Source: Echinarachnius parma
Taxonomy: Eukaryota; Echinodermata; Echinoidea; Clypeasteroida; Echinarachniidae
NCBI GenBank assembly: GCA_037951105.1
Contig: JBAMJV010005509.1
Coordinates: forward strand, 1-64,000
Direction of reading: 5' to 3'
DNA length: 64,000 nucleotides
Shown piece after piece: positions 10,601-20,670 of this stretch. Position 1 is the first letter of the stretch, and every line of letters starts with the position of its first letter. The notes beneath the pieces are model-generated. The model saw only the letters and a program-made list of their open reading frames with translations, ran no database searches and was not told the DNA's origin. The position numbers and the translations under genes are program-made.

Positions 10601-13600
10601 GACTATTACATTTTGACGACCTATCTGCCTATTAACATCAGGATTGAATTATGGTGGATGGCAGGCCTGCGCATATTCATGTTCAATTAAAATGTACTAA
10701 CTCATACATGATATCAGTGAATGTATTCAGCTAAACGATTCAGTAATTCGCAAACCCAACAAAATGGTTCAAATTGATGTGTTTTAATTAAACTGTAGCA
10801 CCATTATTTTAACTTTCATCATTCCTTAGCCCAAACTTGCAAAAGGTGAGTTTTGCACTTGTCACCTTAAACAACAAAGAACTCAACGCTGCGTGTCATT
10901 GCTGATTCAGGAAAGGTGTAACAATTTAAACTGAATAGTTACCCTTTACATGTACGTCTGATTTAAAGTTTATTATTGTTTTTATTGATTGACCTTTGAA
11001 CTTCGATTACCTTTATTTTCATACGCTCTGCATATCGCGAGCAACTTTCTTTCTAGTGGAACATCGTACGCATGTTAAATACTTTATCACGAATTTAAAA
11101 ACCCAACTGCATGAGTTTTCATCAATGACACATACTTCATCGTTTAAGGGGCTGTCACACATTCACGGTGCCAACACGGATGACCACGGTCACGGACTAA
11201 CGGTCCGGGGTACTCCGTGTTGTGTCCGGCATGCTCCGTGTAGCATCCGGCGTGATCCTTGGGCGCACCGGGGCGATCCGTGTGCGCACCGGGGAAAATT
11301 AAACCTGCGCAATTTTCATCGCGGACGTCCACGAATGAAATCATTCCGTATTGATACCGTGTTGGCACCGTGGACGTCCGTGTAGCCGGCGGGAGCTCCG
11401 TGTTGAGACCGAAGTTCTATTGATCAGTTAATCCGTGCTTGTCCTTTTTGAAGGGCCGGTCACATTACTGGTAACTGGACGTAGTTGAACGTAGTCGAGT
11501 ATAACGTAGTTGAACGTTCCGGTATCCGTACGTACCGTAGTTGTCCGCATGGGCGTAAATCTGTCATTGATACCCATTCAACAGGGGGGGGGGGGGATGA
11601 TCTATTCATTCACCAAGCCCCCCCCCCCCCCCCCTGATGAATAGGTGTTACGTAAGTATTTACGCCCATGGTTGTCCGTGATGCTAAATTGGTATTAACT
11701 CGGGGGAGCCGTGATCTTCGATTTAATTTTTGAACATGTTCAAAAGAGCGGTACGTTAGAGGCATCCGTGATGCTAACGTACTAAACCGAAGTCTAACGT
11801 AGTCTAACGAAGTCTAACGTAGTCTAACGTACTTCTTAACGTACTCCAGCGTACCCTAGCGTACTCTAACGTACTTAACCGTGCACAAAATCAGCATCAG
11901 CACTCTTGGTCCAGGCATGTTTCAGCAAAAAAAATAGACAAATTTCACAAAACTGCTCTGTTTGAAAAACAAGCGAACAATGGCCATGCCACACCGCGAG
12001 CTGGCTGCATACTCCGTGCGGAGTTGCTAAATATACCGTATATGACGTTCTTTAGCGTAGTATAGCGTAGTGGCTATCGTAGTCTACCGTACTCAAGCGT
12101 AGTCAGACGAACCACTCCGTACCTGTCCGTCAGCGAGATGCACCCGCATTGGCGTAGTCTAGCGTAGTTCGTCGTACTTGAACGTACTTATCTGTACTCT
12201 TCTGTGGCTCATCACCGTACCTTAACGTAGTTCAACGTACTTAAACAACGTCTGACCCACATTAAAATACCCTACGGATCACTACGTCCACTACCGTAAA
12301 TGTGACCGGCCCTTTAATCCGTGTATGTGAAATCCCCGTAATAATGGTGAAATCCCCGTACGTACAGTCAACACTCCGAACATGCCGGGACGGGACGGGC
12401 ACTACTTGCGTTCTGGTGGGGCTCCCCCCCCCCCCCCCCCCCCGAAATGAAACTTAATTATGCCTTATTTCTAATTTGACTACACAGTTAGTTTAAAAGG
12501 GTAGTTATTGAGACATTATAAATCAGATCCTACTACATGTCAAGTCAAATTTCCTTCCTAGGTATGCAGATTGCATGAATTTCAAGTACAAATTAGCAAA
12601 ATCTCCTTGACCGTGCAAGGGTGGACTCCCCCTCCCATCAGTTTGTCACTCCCATGTCACTTTGCGAACTGTTTGGGGTGCATAATATTTTCTTCATGAA
12701 ACAAATATAACTGTTTTGCTTCCAAATATAACATTTTGGTTTCAAGTCGGTAGAATCATTACGCACTTGGTGTCAAGTCCGAATTTCCTTTCTAGGAATG
12801 CACCAGATTGCACAGTTTTAAGTCCAAAAATGCAAAAGTTCCTTACTGTGGGAGGGGGATACCCCTCCCCCCCCCCCCCCCCGCTCAGTCGTTACGCTCC
12901 TTCGGGCTTGCTCGCTTCGCTCCCTCGAAAAGTACCAGGCCCACCTCTTGCTCAAAGTTGGCAACCCTGACATTACGCTATAAGTATATTGTGGTGATGC
13001 GGATTCCCCCCCTCCCCTCCCCCCCCCCCCCCCCCCCAACAAAAAAAGTTTTTGCTCATTACGCCTGTGCCGGAAAAAGTCCTCCGAGGTCACTCCGTGG
13101 TTCTCCGGCGAGGTCCATGTTGCTTCTTGCTTATCCATATAGAGACCGTACTTCCCAGTGTTCGTACCGTACTTGGACCGTACTGACACTGGGACTCAAT
13201 CCGTGTTCATCCGGGTTGGCTCCTTGGATGTGTGACAGCCCCATTCGTCCTGGATTAAAGTCATATGAATTACTGGTAACTATACTTCGCACAAAAAGTT
13301 CCACAATCGAGGTTTGCGCATTAATAACTTTTCTATTAGGTTATTACCATTAATGAATTTGGTATCATTGGAAAGCGTGAATTTTCCCCTTTACATTGAT
13401 ATAACATTTGCTATGAGTATTTCATCATGGAATGTGCATTGCATCCAAATGTAGGGCAAAGTAAAAAATTAAATGTTGCAAAATGCATTGATTTTGTCAA
13501 CAGTGTGCCTTCCTTTTGTTTGAAGATTAAAACGTGGCTTGAATGCAGACCACCTCACCCCCATTCAAGCCAAGGAAGGCACCCTGAAAAAAAAATCAGT

Positions 13601-16600
13601 GCATTTTGCAACATTTCACTTTTGACTTTGCCCTAAATTTGAATGCAATACACATTACATGATAAAATATTCATAGAAATTTCATACCAATGTAAAGGGG
13701 AGAATTCACGCTTTCCAGTGATACCAAATTTATGATTGGTTATAGCGTAATAAAAAAGTTATTAATGCGCAAACCTCGATTGCGGAACTTTTGGTGCGAG
13801 GTATAGTTGAACCATTCCACTGGAATGCCAAGATAATACGACGAATTAATTTGTTCACCTTCAACAAAGCATAGTGCAATAGCAAATTGGCGAGACTATA
13901 ATATAGTTATTGTAAAGGTGTGAGAGGGATGTGTCTGGGTACCGGTCATGTTGTCTTTGACCCAGGATCAAAAGGATACATTGCATAATACTACTGGTAT
14001 CCATTGCAACTAATTCAATATAATTTCCATGGTCCCTTTGTATGGGTGCAAAAACAGGATCTTGTGTTAATAACAACGAGTTACACAGAGTAAATGTGCT
14101 ACTCATATTCCGCAGACATGGCAGGCATGTCATATATTTCCGGAGACTGGCGACCGAATATTAATCTCAAGGTTTATGTATTCTTTCCAAAGAAATATTA
14201 AAAACATATAGTCCTGTCAATATAGGGTCTTGACTTCGGCAAAATTGCAAAATGGGAGTTTTCTTCGGAATTCTGTCCAGGAAACTCCCCTGAACAACAT
14301 ACCCTAAAAATCCTAAGAAATCGAAGCTAGGGAAAATGGTTTAATTTGCATTATAAAGATAATTAGCTAATTTGCATATTTCTGTAATGTTGGCAGGGGT
14401 CATTTTCTATCTAGGAATATACAATATTGATAAAAAAAGATTATTCTAGGGTAATTTAAGGCAAGGAATTGATTAACGGTGCTCATTTGCATGTGCCGTA
14501 TGGGCAACGCCTTAAAAACCAAGATGGCTGTCCCTAATTTGCATATTTCTGAATATTATTGGTTTTCAGAGGTTACAGCCTCTAATAAGCAATAATTCCA
14601 GATTATTATTTTTCATTCATGTTCTAAATATGTAGTGAAGATATTTCAGATTAGTTGCCATCTTCGCAATCCCTAGCAATGCACATAATTTGCATAATTG
14701 AATTATATACCTAATTTTCATATTCCCCCAAATTGAGTATATTGGGAACCCAGAAAGTAAAAATGACAAGTTATACCACTTTTCGAAGGTTTTCGGGGCA
14801 ACAAGTCCATTTTGTATACTTATTTACATATAGCACCATGGCAACCTTCTTAAACCGAAAATGCCTGCCCCCCCCCCCCCAAAAAAAAAAAAACACAACT
14901 TCATTCTTTTGGTTATATTAGAACGATATTACAATTTTTGGACTCTCAATTATTGGAATTAGCAATTAGAATACTTGAATTTCCATGTAGTTGGTTGCTA
15001 ACAGTAAAAACATTATACTATCATGAAATAATTGCCATTAAAGTGGAAAATAGAATTATCTCTTTTAAAATGCCAAAGGCGGCCATCTTCGATGTATGTG
15101 GGTTGCCAAGGTGATACGTCGAATTAGGTATCATAAATGGATTTCCTGCCCCCACAAAACCTTGGAAAAGTGATATTTCTTGTCTTTTTTACCTTCTGGG
15201 TTTACACTATCCACGGTTTTACCTGATTTCTGAGAATATGCAAATTGTGAAAATAATCGAGTTATGCTAATCATATGCATTGCTAGAGGTTGCCAAGGCG
15301 GCAACCAGGCTGAAGTATCTTGAATACACATTTAGAACATGATTGAAGAAAATATCCCGTAATTGTTGTTCATTAGAGGCTGTAGCCACAGAAAACCAAT
15401 AATATTCATAAATATGCAAATAAGAAGCAGCCATCTTGGATTTTAGGGTTTTGCCCATATGGCACTTGCAAACGAGCACCGGAAATGGATTCCTTGCCCA
15501 AAAATACCTTAGAATATTTGTTTTAATTTATAGTAGTGTACTATTCCTAGATAGAAAATGGCCCCTGACCTTAAAAGGATCTAGTAACTTGTTGACATGT
15601 GCAAAAAGTGATGAATGGTTGACACAACGTATATTTTTGTTATCTGATATGTCCACATGGTATTGTGTGAAAATTTCCAAGTCAAATGGACGTTATATGG
15701 CCGAGTAATGAGCAAAAATGCAAAGTGATGTTCACAAACTCATTGCACTCACTTTGTACACGATTTTCGTGATCCGTTGGATTATTTAAAGGGTACCACC
15801 ACCCAAAATAATATTTTTATCAAAGAAACGTAACATCTTTAGTATTCCATTCCATCAACAAGTTCACACAAATATGTTTCCAGAAAAAATGTATAATTGG
15901 AAAACGCATCACCATTCTAACGCATGCGTTCATGCGGTCTGAATTGCGAAGACTAACAGTCTGAACTGGAAACATAATGTGTGCAGAGCGAACGAATCGC
16001 CAGGATTGTATTGTCTACAAACGCACGCGTGAATAGCATTAGCGCACTTGCAAATGGCCCGTATGGAACCAGGAAATAGTAGTGGTTCCGTAAGTGGTGG
16101 AAATCAATTGCTTTGTTTATGAATTACACAACCCTTTGCACAATGTTGGGTATCTATTTGATATCACAAAACGGTACCGAAACATATAATAATGTGTTGT
16201 TCTTTGCATGGTGGTCCCCTTTAACATCTGAACACTTCAATCGTAAATATCTAGGGTTAGTTCCATGATTTTATTGTTAATACGAATACGACAGGGTATG
16301 AGGGAACCACTAGAATTCCAATTGGATGTTGAGGATTTGTACAAGGTTTGTACAACTATGCAAATTAGCTTATTATTTATACTGCAAATTAAACCACTTT
16401 CCTCAGCTTTGATTTTTTAGGACTTTTGGTATGTTGTTCAGGGGAGTTTCCTGAACGAAATTACGAAGAAAAATCCCATGTTGCAATTTTGCCGAGGTTA
16501 CCCCCTTATATTTTCTAGATTGACTGGACTTATATTTGTATAGTTATTAAGAACATGTTTGCGCTGAAACAAGTATTCAATGTCTTTTACAGAAAAGTAT

Positions 16601-17937
16601 TCCACACAAAGATGTTCTTGCTATAGTGATAAGGAACATCGCCATCCCACTGGACTTGACTCGCTGTGCGACAGACGGTCTCATCACGCTGAGACTTGAG
16701 CAAGAAATGAAGAGGGAAATTCACTTCAAGACCGGATTTAAGAGTAGGTTGATATAGGTTCTGTATGGTTAGCATAAAATAATTATATCATAACTTTTTT
16801 ATGGGCGTAAGAAAGTAAAGGTGAATGTTTTAAAATGAGCTAATAGAAGATGTACTCCATCGCTACTTGAACTTATAACCATCGGGTTTCTGAACGTGTT
16901 GATCGACCAATACGCTTTGGAACACCATTGTTGTTGGTTTATTAAAAAACATTTTAGTTCTTGCTATTCAAAAACAATAAAAACATATGACACCATAATG
17001 ATACAAATTGAGACAATGTATTGCTAGATTTTATTCAGCGTACATTTTTATTTGATTTTCATTTGCAAGTATAAACATTTTTTTACAATTAAACCTTAAA
17101 CAAAATGATAATTAGTCTTGGAAACAATGAGGCTCTTATTATTTCCTTGTATTGTTTATGCGTCTGCACAGCACCCCGCTCTGACGCATGTGTTTTGACA
17201 TCGGCATTGACATCGACATATGACATTGCCGCAGCAACGTCTTCTCTGAGTGTGTCTTCGCACAATCCTTCATCAGACGGTCCTGTTCAGGACTCACCAA
17301 CTCGGATGCCTCCTGATCATGGGTAAAAAATTGCCCTTTAATATAAATTATTGAATAATGTAGGCCGGCGTATGGTTTTTCTTTTAATTCCGAATTATCA
17401 CCCACATCTTTACAGAATAATTATTGATACTATCATTATTATGATCATGCTGAATCAGTCCATGGTCGTTTAATTATAACAAATGTAAAAAGTAGGTTAA
17501 CCACATGGCCGCCGGAATCGATCATTTTCGACATTGTTTACGACCTTTTTTTAAAGGATTGAGCAGAAATCCAAACTCCATGTATTACCTGTCATTAACT
17601 GACATCAATATTAGTTTGACACACATCATATACCGTATACATTTCTGAAATATAATGTTAATCTCTCAACAGACCCCAGACTGTGGTAACTGAAGATGAG
17701 CTCTATAAGCTGTCTGGCGCTTTCCCTCATAATAAATACCACAGGTTCTGTCATCTTCTTGTCGGTATGGATTACAACAAGTCCAAAGCCATATTGGTTC
17801 GTTTTTGTAACGACTTGGATGGAGCCACGAGAGAGGTCCTTGCGGACTGGAAGACACACACTGGGGGCCGTCGGCGGGCTCTCCATGCTGCCCTTGAGAA
17901 GGCTGGTGCGAGTGGGATAGAATGGGAAAAGCACTGA
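6299..17937 (+). CDS. ZU5/UPA-like death-domain protein (6 exons, 5' end not found, frame broken)
   Basis: Gene-level entry. Exons 6299-6560, 8319-8959, 9719-9852, 16593-16743, 17172-17322 and 17673-17937 have AG/GT borders and matching phases. The product (about 532 residues from the first recognised exon) has an N-terminal segment without a recognised family, ten copies of a 14-residue Ser/Thr/Glu-rich repeat, a segment with LRLAHISWYW that matches the end of ZU5 domains, a UPA-like beta-rich region (SVTVTKDLTL, LITLRLEQEM), a Ser/Thr/Pro linker and a C-terminal death domain of about 70 residues. ZU5-UPA-death is the layout of PIDD, UNC5 and ankyrin tails, which assemble death-domain signalling complexes in the cytoplasm. 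The total is a whole number of codons only if one copy of a CTGGA duplication in exon 3 is removed; as written translation stops at 9,800-9,802, before the death domain. Confidence 0.75.
6820..7030 (+). mobile_element. hAT-like fragment with tandem GTCGGTGAAGATTTTTCGAG repeats
   Basis: It starts with CAGTGGCGTACCCATGATT, a hAT-type end, followed by four to five degenerate repeats of about 27 bp (TTTTTCGAGGGGGGTGTCGG). The mirror image ends at 10,492 on the other strand. No right end or target duplication could be fixed here, probably because the TTAA element at 7,062 follows closely. Confidence 0.55.
7062..7445 (+). mobile_element. TTAA-type MITE (AGGGTACCACCA ends)
   Basis: Left end TTAA-AGGGTACCACCAACT, right end TTCTTTGCCTGGTGGTCCCC followed by a degraded TTCAA. 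Internal blocks (CATGCTAAAGCATGCG, TTGTCTCCAAACGTACGCG) are shared with the better preserved member at 15,786-16,224. Confidence 0.8.
7446..8318. other. Intron with poly-C/G runs and a (CT)n microsatellite
   Basis: It contains C runs at 7,457-7,482, a pure CT repeat at about 7,609-7,637, G runs at 7,928-7,955 and no supportable exon. Open frames here are proline- or leucine-rich products of the simple repeats. Confidence 0.65.
8319..8959 (+). CDS. Death-domain gene, repeat and ZU5-end exon
   Basis: Acceptor TTAATCAAG at 8,310-8,318 and donor CAG/gtgaaa at 8,959/8,960; phase 1 in (carried C plus CT gives Pro), then 213 codons, phase 0 out. The correct frame reads tandem 14-residue units of the form RIGTTERPEASSSS, then SVKSRYSEDRVELRLAHISW, PVAVLIDMVKGWLVRPKRV and VLHVHMCATLKRNLQ. 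The HISWYW stretch is the ZU5-type end and the rest begins the UPA-like part. Two other frames are also open over the repeats and give longer but spurious leucine-rich frames; this frame is chosen because it joins both neighbouring exons in phase and continues into a non-repetitive protein. Confidence 0.8.
8321..8736 (+). repeat. Coding 42-bp tandem repeat, about 10 units
   Basis: Unit CTTCTTCTTCGTCTCGGATT followed by GGAACGACTGAAAGACCTGAAG. Units differ at a few positions (TGG/TCG, GCA/GAA, CTC/TTT) and all keep the length of 42, so the frame is maintained. In the reading frame of the gene it encodes a Ser/Thr/Glu-rich 14-residue repeat, a likely flexible, phosphorylatable linker. Confidence 0.9.
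9144..9546 (+). mobile_element. Tc1/mariner-type MITE with about 85-bp TIRs
   Basis: Ends CAGGGTGACCCAGAAAGGAT and complement of CAGGGTGGCCCAGAAAGGAT; the repeats extend inward through GATCGTTAATTTCATCAACA. Flanked by TA (9142-9143, 9547-9548). It lies in the intron between exons 8319-8959 and 9719-9852. It has no credible transposase frame. Confidence 0.88.
9719..9852 (+). pseudogene. Death-domain gene, exon 3, carrying a 5-bp frame-breaking duplication
   Basis: Acceptor CTACACAG, donor CAG/gtaggc. The exon starts in phase 0 as TVKQREADVQYKQAFTEETL. At 9,776-9,785 CTGGA is directly repeated; reading on gives a stop at 9,800-9,802. Removing one unit makes the exon 129 nt, phase 0 to 0, and restores TEETLDISVTVTKDLTLKC, ending DGTVVEQ, which then continues in frame through all remaining exons. 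The break may be a real null allele, a pseudogene mutation or a sequencing/assembly error. The exon itself is convincing because of its phase fit and its UPA-like beta-strand pattern. Confidence 0.75.
9868..11010 (+). mobile_element. TIR element with arms of about 130 bp, starting 16 nt after an exon
   Basis: Left arm ATCGAAGTTCAAAGGTCAAT through TGAATCAGCAATGTCACG matches the complement of the right arm (CAATGACACGCAGCGTTGAG region through ATTGACCTTTGAACTTCGAT). The interior holds an inverted hAT-type fragment (10,300-10,492). Target duplication not resolved. Confidence 0.75.
10300..10492 (-). mobile_element. hAT-like fragment (CACTGGCGTACCCATGATT end)
   Basis: On the minus strand it starts CACTGGCGTACCCATGATTT and carries GTCGGTGAAGATTTTTCGAG tandem units and two G runs, the mirror of the element at 6,820. 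Its other end is not clear. Confidence 0.6.
11453..12312 (+). mobile_element. TIR element with iterated AACGTAGTC/TAACGTACT motifs, middle shell
   Basis: Ends GGGCCGGTCACATTACTGGT and complement of GGGCCGGTCACATTTACGGT. Inside, dozens of copies of a roughly 10-nt motif (AACGTAGT, TAACGTACTC) in both orientations crowd the subterminal regions, as transposase-binding iterons would. Confidence 0.8.
11548..11670 (+). mobile_element. 123-bp hAT-type hairpin MITE, inner shell
   Basis: Ends CATGGGCGTAAAT and its complement ATTTACGCCCATG; perfect 8-bp target duplication GTTGTCCG at 11,540-11,547 and 11,671-11,678. The interior is a G run, a short AT segment and a C run that would pair, with ATTCATC/GATGAAT arms. 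Confidence 0.9.
13283..13803 (+). mobile_element. Tc1/mariner-type MITE, TIR about 150 bp
   Basis: Left TACTTCGCACAAAAAGTTCC, right complement TACCTCGCACCAAAAGTTCC, TA at 13,281-13,282 and 13,804-13,805. Arms extend through GAGGTTTGCGCATTAATAAC and GGTATCATTGGAAAGCGTGA. Confidence 0.88.
13804..14208. other. Intron, unassigned
   Basis: Unique-looking AT-rich sequence; the minus-strand open frame at 13,861-14,133 has no recognisable domain and no splice support. Confidence 0.5.
15571..16350 (+). mobile_element. TTAA-type MITE (GGATCTAGTAAC end), interrupted and 3'-truncated
   Basis: Starts TTAA-AAGGATCTAGTAACTT. Matches the complement of 29,679-30,056, including GTGTACAAAGTGAGTGCA-type and GTTAATACGAATAC blocks that resume after the inner insertion. 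The right end is eroded. Confidence 0.75.
15786..16224 (+). mobile_element. TTAA-type MITE (AGGGTACCACCA ends), intact
   Basis: TTAA at 15,786-15,789 and 16,221-16,224; ends AGGGTACCACCACCC and complement AGGGGACCACCATGC. Second member of the family at 7,062-7,445. Confidence 0.88.
16593..16743 (+). CDS. Death-domain gene, exon 4 (UPA-like)
   Basis: Acceptor TCTTTTACAG, donor A/gtaggt; phase 0 in, 50 codons, phase 1 out. It encodes KSIPHKDVLAIVIRNIAIPL and then ITLRLEQEMKREIHFKTGFK, an alternating hydrophobic pattern expected for the UPA beta fold. It follows the preceding exon in frame only when the 9,776-9,785 duplication is reduced to one unit. Confidence 0.8.
16744..17171. other. Intron, nothing recognised
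   Basis: AT-rich sequence without repeats that I could pair to others in the window. Confidence 0.5.
17172..17322 (+). CDS. Death-domain gene, exon 5 (Ser/Thr/Pro linker)
   Basis: Acceptor CTGCACAG, donor GG/gtaaaa; phase 1 in, phase 2 out, 151 nt. Low-complexity content: ALTSTYDIAAATSSLSVSSH and DGPVQDSPTRMPPDH. No domain; a flexible spacer before the death domain. Confidence 0.7.
17673..17937 (+). CDS. Death-domain gene, terminal exon (death domain)
   Basis: Acceptor TCTCTCAACAG, phase 2 in, stop TGA at 17,935-17,937. It encodes TEDELYKLSGAFPHNKYHRF, then LLVGMDYNKSKAILVRF, a REVLADWKTH helix and RRALHAALEKAG. Six amphipathic helices with the W-K pair in helix 5 and the ALxxALxxAG ending are the death-domain pattern. 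The protein ends directly after it, as in PIDD-like adaptors. Confidence 0.88.
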
Positions 17938-18068
17938 GTGCAATTTTTCACCATGGTATCGAAATCGATTGAACGTTGTATAGGTTGATAAGGGATATTC
18001 GATGTTTTATATCATGACTGACTTCATTTGCTCAAATGATTAGGAATATGTAAGGTACATTGGGTGAT

Positions 18069-18143
18069 TTCAAGTATGGTGTTTAAGGCCGGTGTTAGTG
18101 TTTATTACACACTAATACCGGCCTTAAACACCATACTTGAATT
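18069..18143. repeat. Hairpin, about 32-bp arms
   Basis: Arm CAAGTATGGTGTTTAAGGCC then GGTGTTAGTGT; the complement follows after about 10 nt. It may be a second terminus captured next to the left end of the 3.8-kb element. Confidence 0.85.
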
Positions 18144-19318
18144 GACTTGGTGTTAGGATGGTGTTAACAGATTGACCTCGAATTTCGCCGTAATACAAAC
18201 TTCCGTTTCTGGCAGGCGGTGTTTATTGTTATATGTGAATATACTATCGCAGATGGTGTTTAGCTAGCCTTAACACCGTACTTGGAATGAGTTGGTGTTA
18301 GAGGTTTGACCTTTATTTTGTGACGTATTTCCGGCAGTGTCACGTGGTAGCTGGTGTTCAGCGTGGTCTGCTGAACAGCTAAAATGTTACATGCAAAATT
18401 CCATTGACATAACACTAACCTCTAAGGTATCGACATGAAAATCATTTCAAGTTCAGTGATGGTCATGTTGGTGTTAGCGTTACTGTTAAAATACGGATTA
18501 ACAGGGGACTTATTCGAGCATTAAATAGCCTCATATTGTCATTACTACATTAATCAGTTGATACATCATAACCATAACAACTTTGCAAGTTAATCGTCAT
18601 GATATAGGGTATGATAAATAAGAAAAATGCTAAAAAGACCATTTTAGTTTGTAGGTTCCGTGTTGCCCCTCTTGCCTCCAGTGTGGGATGACCCCGTCAG
18701 ATGCCCCACTGATTTGTTGAAATGTTATTTATGCTGTGACTTTACGTGTATGCATTTGCTCACGTTTAAAAAAAAAATAATTGATATTGTATAGGCCTAC
18801 ATTTTGTATTGAGTCAAGACTATTATAACTGAGCACATAATAAGAATTATACAACCCAAATCCTAATACATAAACTTGCTAACCATATAGCATAACAATA
18901 ACTCGCACTGGCCCGCTGGCGCGGGGCCAGTGAAATTGCTCTTGAGGCCAGCAAAGATGTATAAAAGTAATATTTTGGTTGCCCGATCGGGCAAGCAGAT
19001 TTTCAACCCGACATTGACAAAATGAGAAATATTGTTTTCTTTTATGTCATGCTTCATCTATTATAAACGGGTTTGATTATGAAAGAGTGATATTTTGAAT
19101 GATAAAAAGTTTACTCATGAAATAAAATTTTTGGGCCAGTAAATTTTCTTTCGGGCCACCAAAAAAGGGGAAGATTTTTTCACTGACCCGACCGGGTGAG
19201 TGTGGAGCCCTGAATAAATGTAACCTTAGTTGCAAAGAATGGTCTATGAATTATGAGGAACTAATTTTACCCCACTGGTAGAAAACGTACCATTATAGAC
19301 TTCTCAGCCCAACGCCCT

Positions 19319-20670
19319 TTAAGGGACATTTTCCCCAACATATAATCACCTTTGATTATGTTCTCTAAACGTTCAAACACAATTTAATGCAAATACGACC
19401 AACATTGGCTTTTTGAGCAAGGAATGAGCTTATTTATGAGCATCATTCAAAGTCACTCGCTGCGGGATAATCCCATTCATCGCGAACATAGCCTTTAGTC
19501 AAGGCTCTATATGGCTTGGAGATTCTCTATGCGATCACGAGCTAGCTAGCTGTAAGAGAGATAGATACTATTAAACTGGCTCCCATATATAGCCTTTAAG
19601 CACTGGATTCGCAGTAATTTATTAATGAGTAAAGAGAATAAGGCATTACTAATTCATGAGAGAAATCAGCAACCAATCAGATCGCTAGATGTGGATACCA
19701 ATCGGTGGCGAGTTCCACCGTGTATTAAGGGGTTTATTTAGTATCAGACATTAATATTATCATAACTTTCATAATGATAAAATATGAGATACATTACAAT
19801 AAAAACTAAAGCATAAAAATACCTTTTTGCATCAATATCAAATCTCAACTCTTTATTTTAAAAGAAAACAACATATTTTGTAATGACGTACCCTATAAAT
19901 AATGGACGCGTCCGGACCGGTGCACCGCGGTGGTGTTCAGTGCATACAGCATACGCTAGTCCGTAGCGGAGACCCTATAACAACCACTACTCTATGCCAC
20001 TAACAGTGTATTGTGCAAGGTTGCGCGTTTGGTTTTACAATGCAGCTTCCAAACGAAGACTAACACTCACAAACAGCTGATCAACCTGGTCTGTGGCATA
20101 TGAATATGGGCTTCGAAGATTTTCTATGTAAATGAAAGAAAATAAAACTTTTCACGTTCATGACTGACAATAGGCTTCGCGCTGCGCGCTCAAATTCGGC
20201 ATATCGCGGTTAGTACACTGTCGGGGGGTAGAACCTGCCAGACAGCACGATGCCTATCGGATAGGCTATCGCGAACACCATGGAGGCTGCCATTGATGTT
20301 TATGAAACTCGGATCGCTCTAAAATGTGACGTCAAACCCGAACTACTCTTTTTGTTGGCTCACGTTTTGCCTTGTGTTTGTGCACAAACCCCGCGAGCTG
20401 CGAGAGCTAACAAAAAGAGGCGGAGCTTGTTTGCTCGGGTTTGACGTAGCATTTCGGCGCGAACAATTCAAAATCCCGGTTTCAAAAAATATAATGGCAG
20501 CCTCCACGCTATACGCGATGAATGAGATTAGCCCATACAACGATTGACTTTGAATGATGCCCCTCCTTTGTTCAGAGGGCAAACATTGGACATATTTGCA
20601 TGAAATTATGTTTTAATGTGTAGAGAAATTAATCAAAGGTAAATAGATGATGGGGAAACTTTCCCTTTAA
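19319..20670 (+). mobile_element. TTAA-flanked element with internal fold-back
   Basis: TTAA at 19,319-19,322 and 20,667-20,670; ends GGGACATTTTCCCCAACAT and complement GGGAAAGTTTCCCCATCAT, arms running to AATCACCTTTGATTA. Contains the hairpin at 20,262-20,525. Confidence 0.75.
20262..20525. repeat. Imperfect palindrome, arms about 120 bp
   Basis: Left TCGCGAACACCATGGAGGCTG through GTCAAACCCGAACTACTCTT pairs with AAGAGGCGGAGCTTG, CTCGGGTTTGACGT and CAGCCTCCACGCTATACGCG. The open frames 20,326-20,547 (+) and 20,343-20,582 (-) fall on this palindrome and are not genes. Confidence 0.75.

Larger units (their letters stand above)
11148..13241 (+). mobile_element. TIR element (GGGGCTGTCACACATTCA ends), outer shell of a nested stack
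   Basis: Left GGGGCTGTCACACATTCACG, right complement of GGGGCTGTCACACATCCAAG. Subterminal sequence on both sides repeats CACGGATGA/CCGTGTT-type motifs. It contains the elements at 11,453-12,312 and 11,548-11,670 and C/G runs at 12,424-12,443, 12,866-12,883 and 13,007-13,037. Confidence 0.8.
14209..16530 (+). mobile_element. Large TIR element with repeated CCAAGATGGC motifs, intron of death-domain gene
   Basis: Left TAGTCCTGTCAATATAGGG and GACTTCGGCAAAATTGCAA, right complement AAGTCCAGTCAATCTAG and CCTCGGCAAAATTGCAA. Arms contain GGGGTCATTTTCTATCTAGG and GCAAATTAGCTAATT-type blocks. Related to 35,446-39,838. It is interrupted by a TTAA MITE (15,571-16,350) that is itself interrupted (15,786-16,224). 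Confidence 0.75.

Noticed and set aside
12808-13353. Long frames with proline runs (also near 7,415, 40,443, 40,916, 42,200 and 60,506)
   Set aside because: They cross poly-C/G runs inside transposable elements; no domain and no exon borders.
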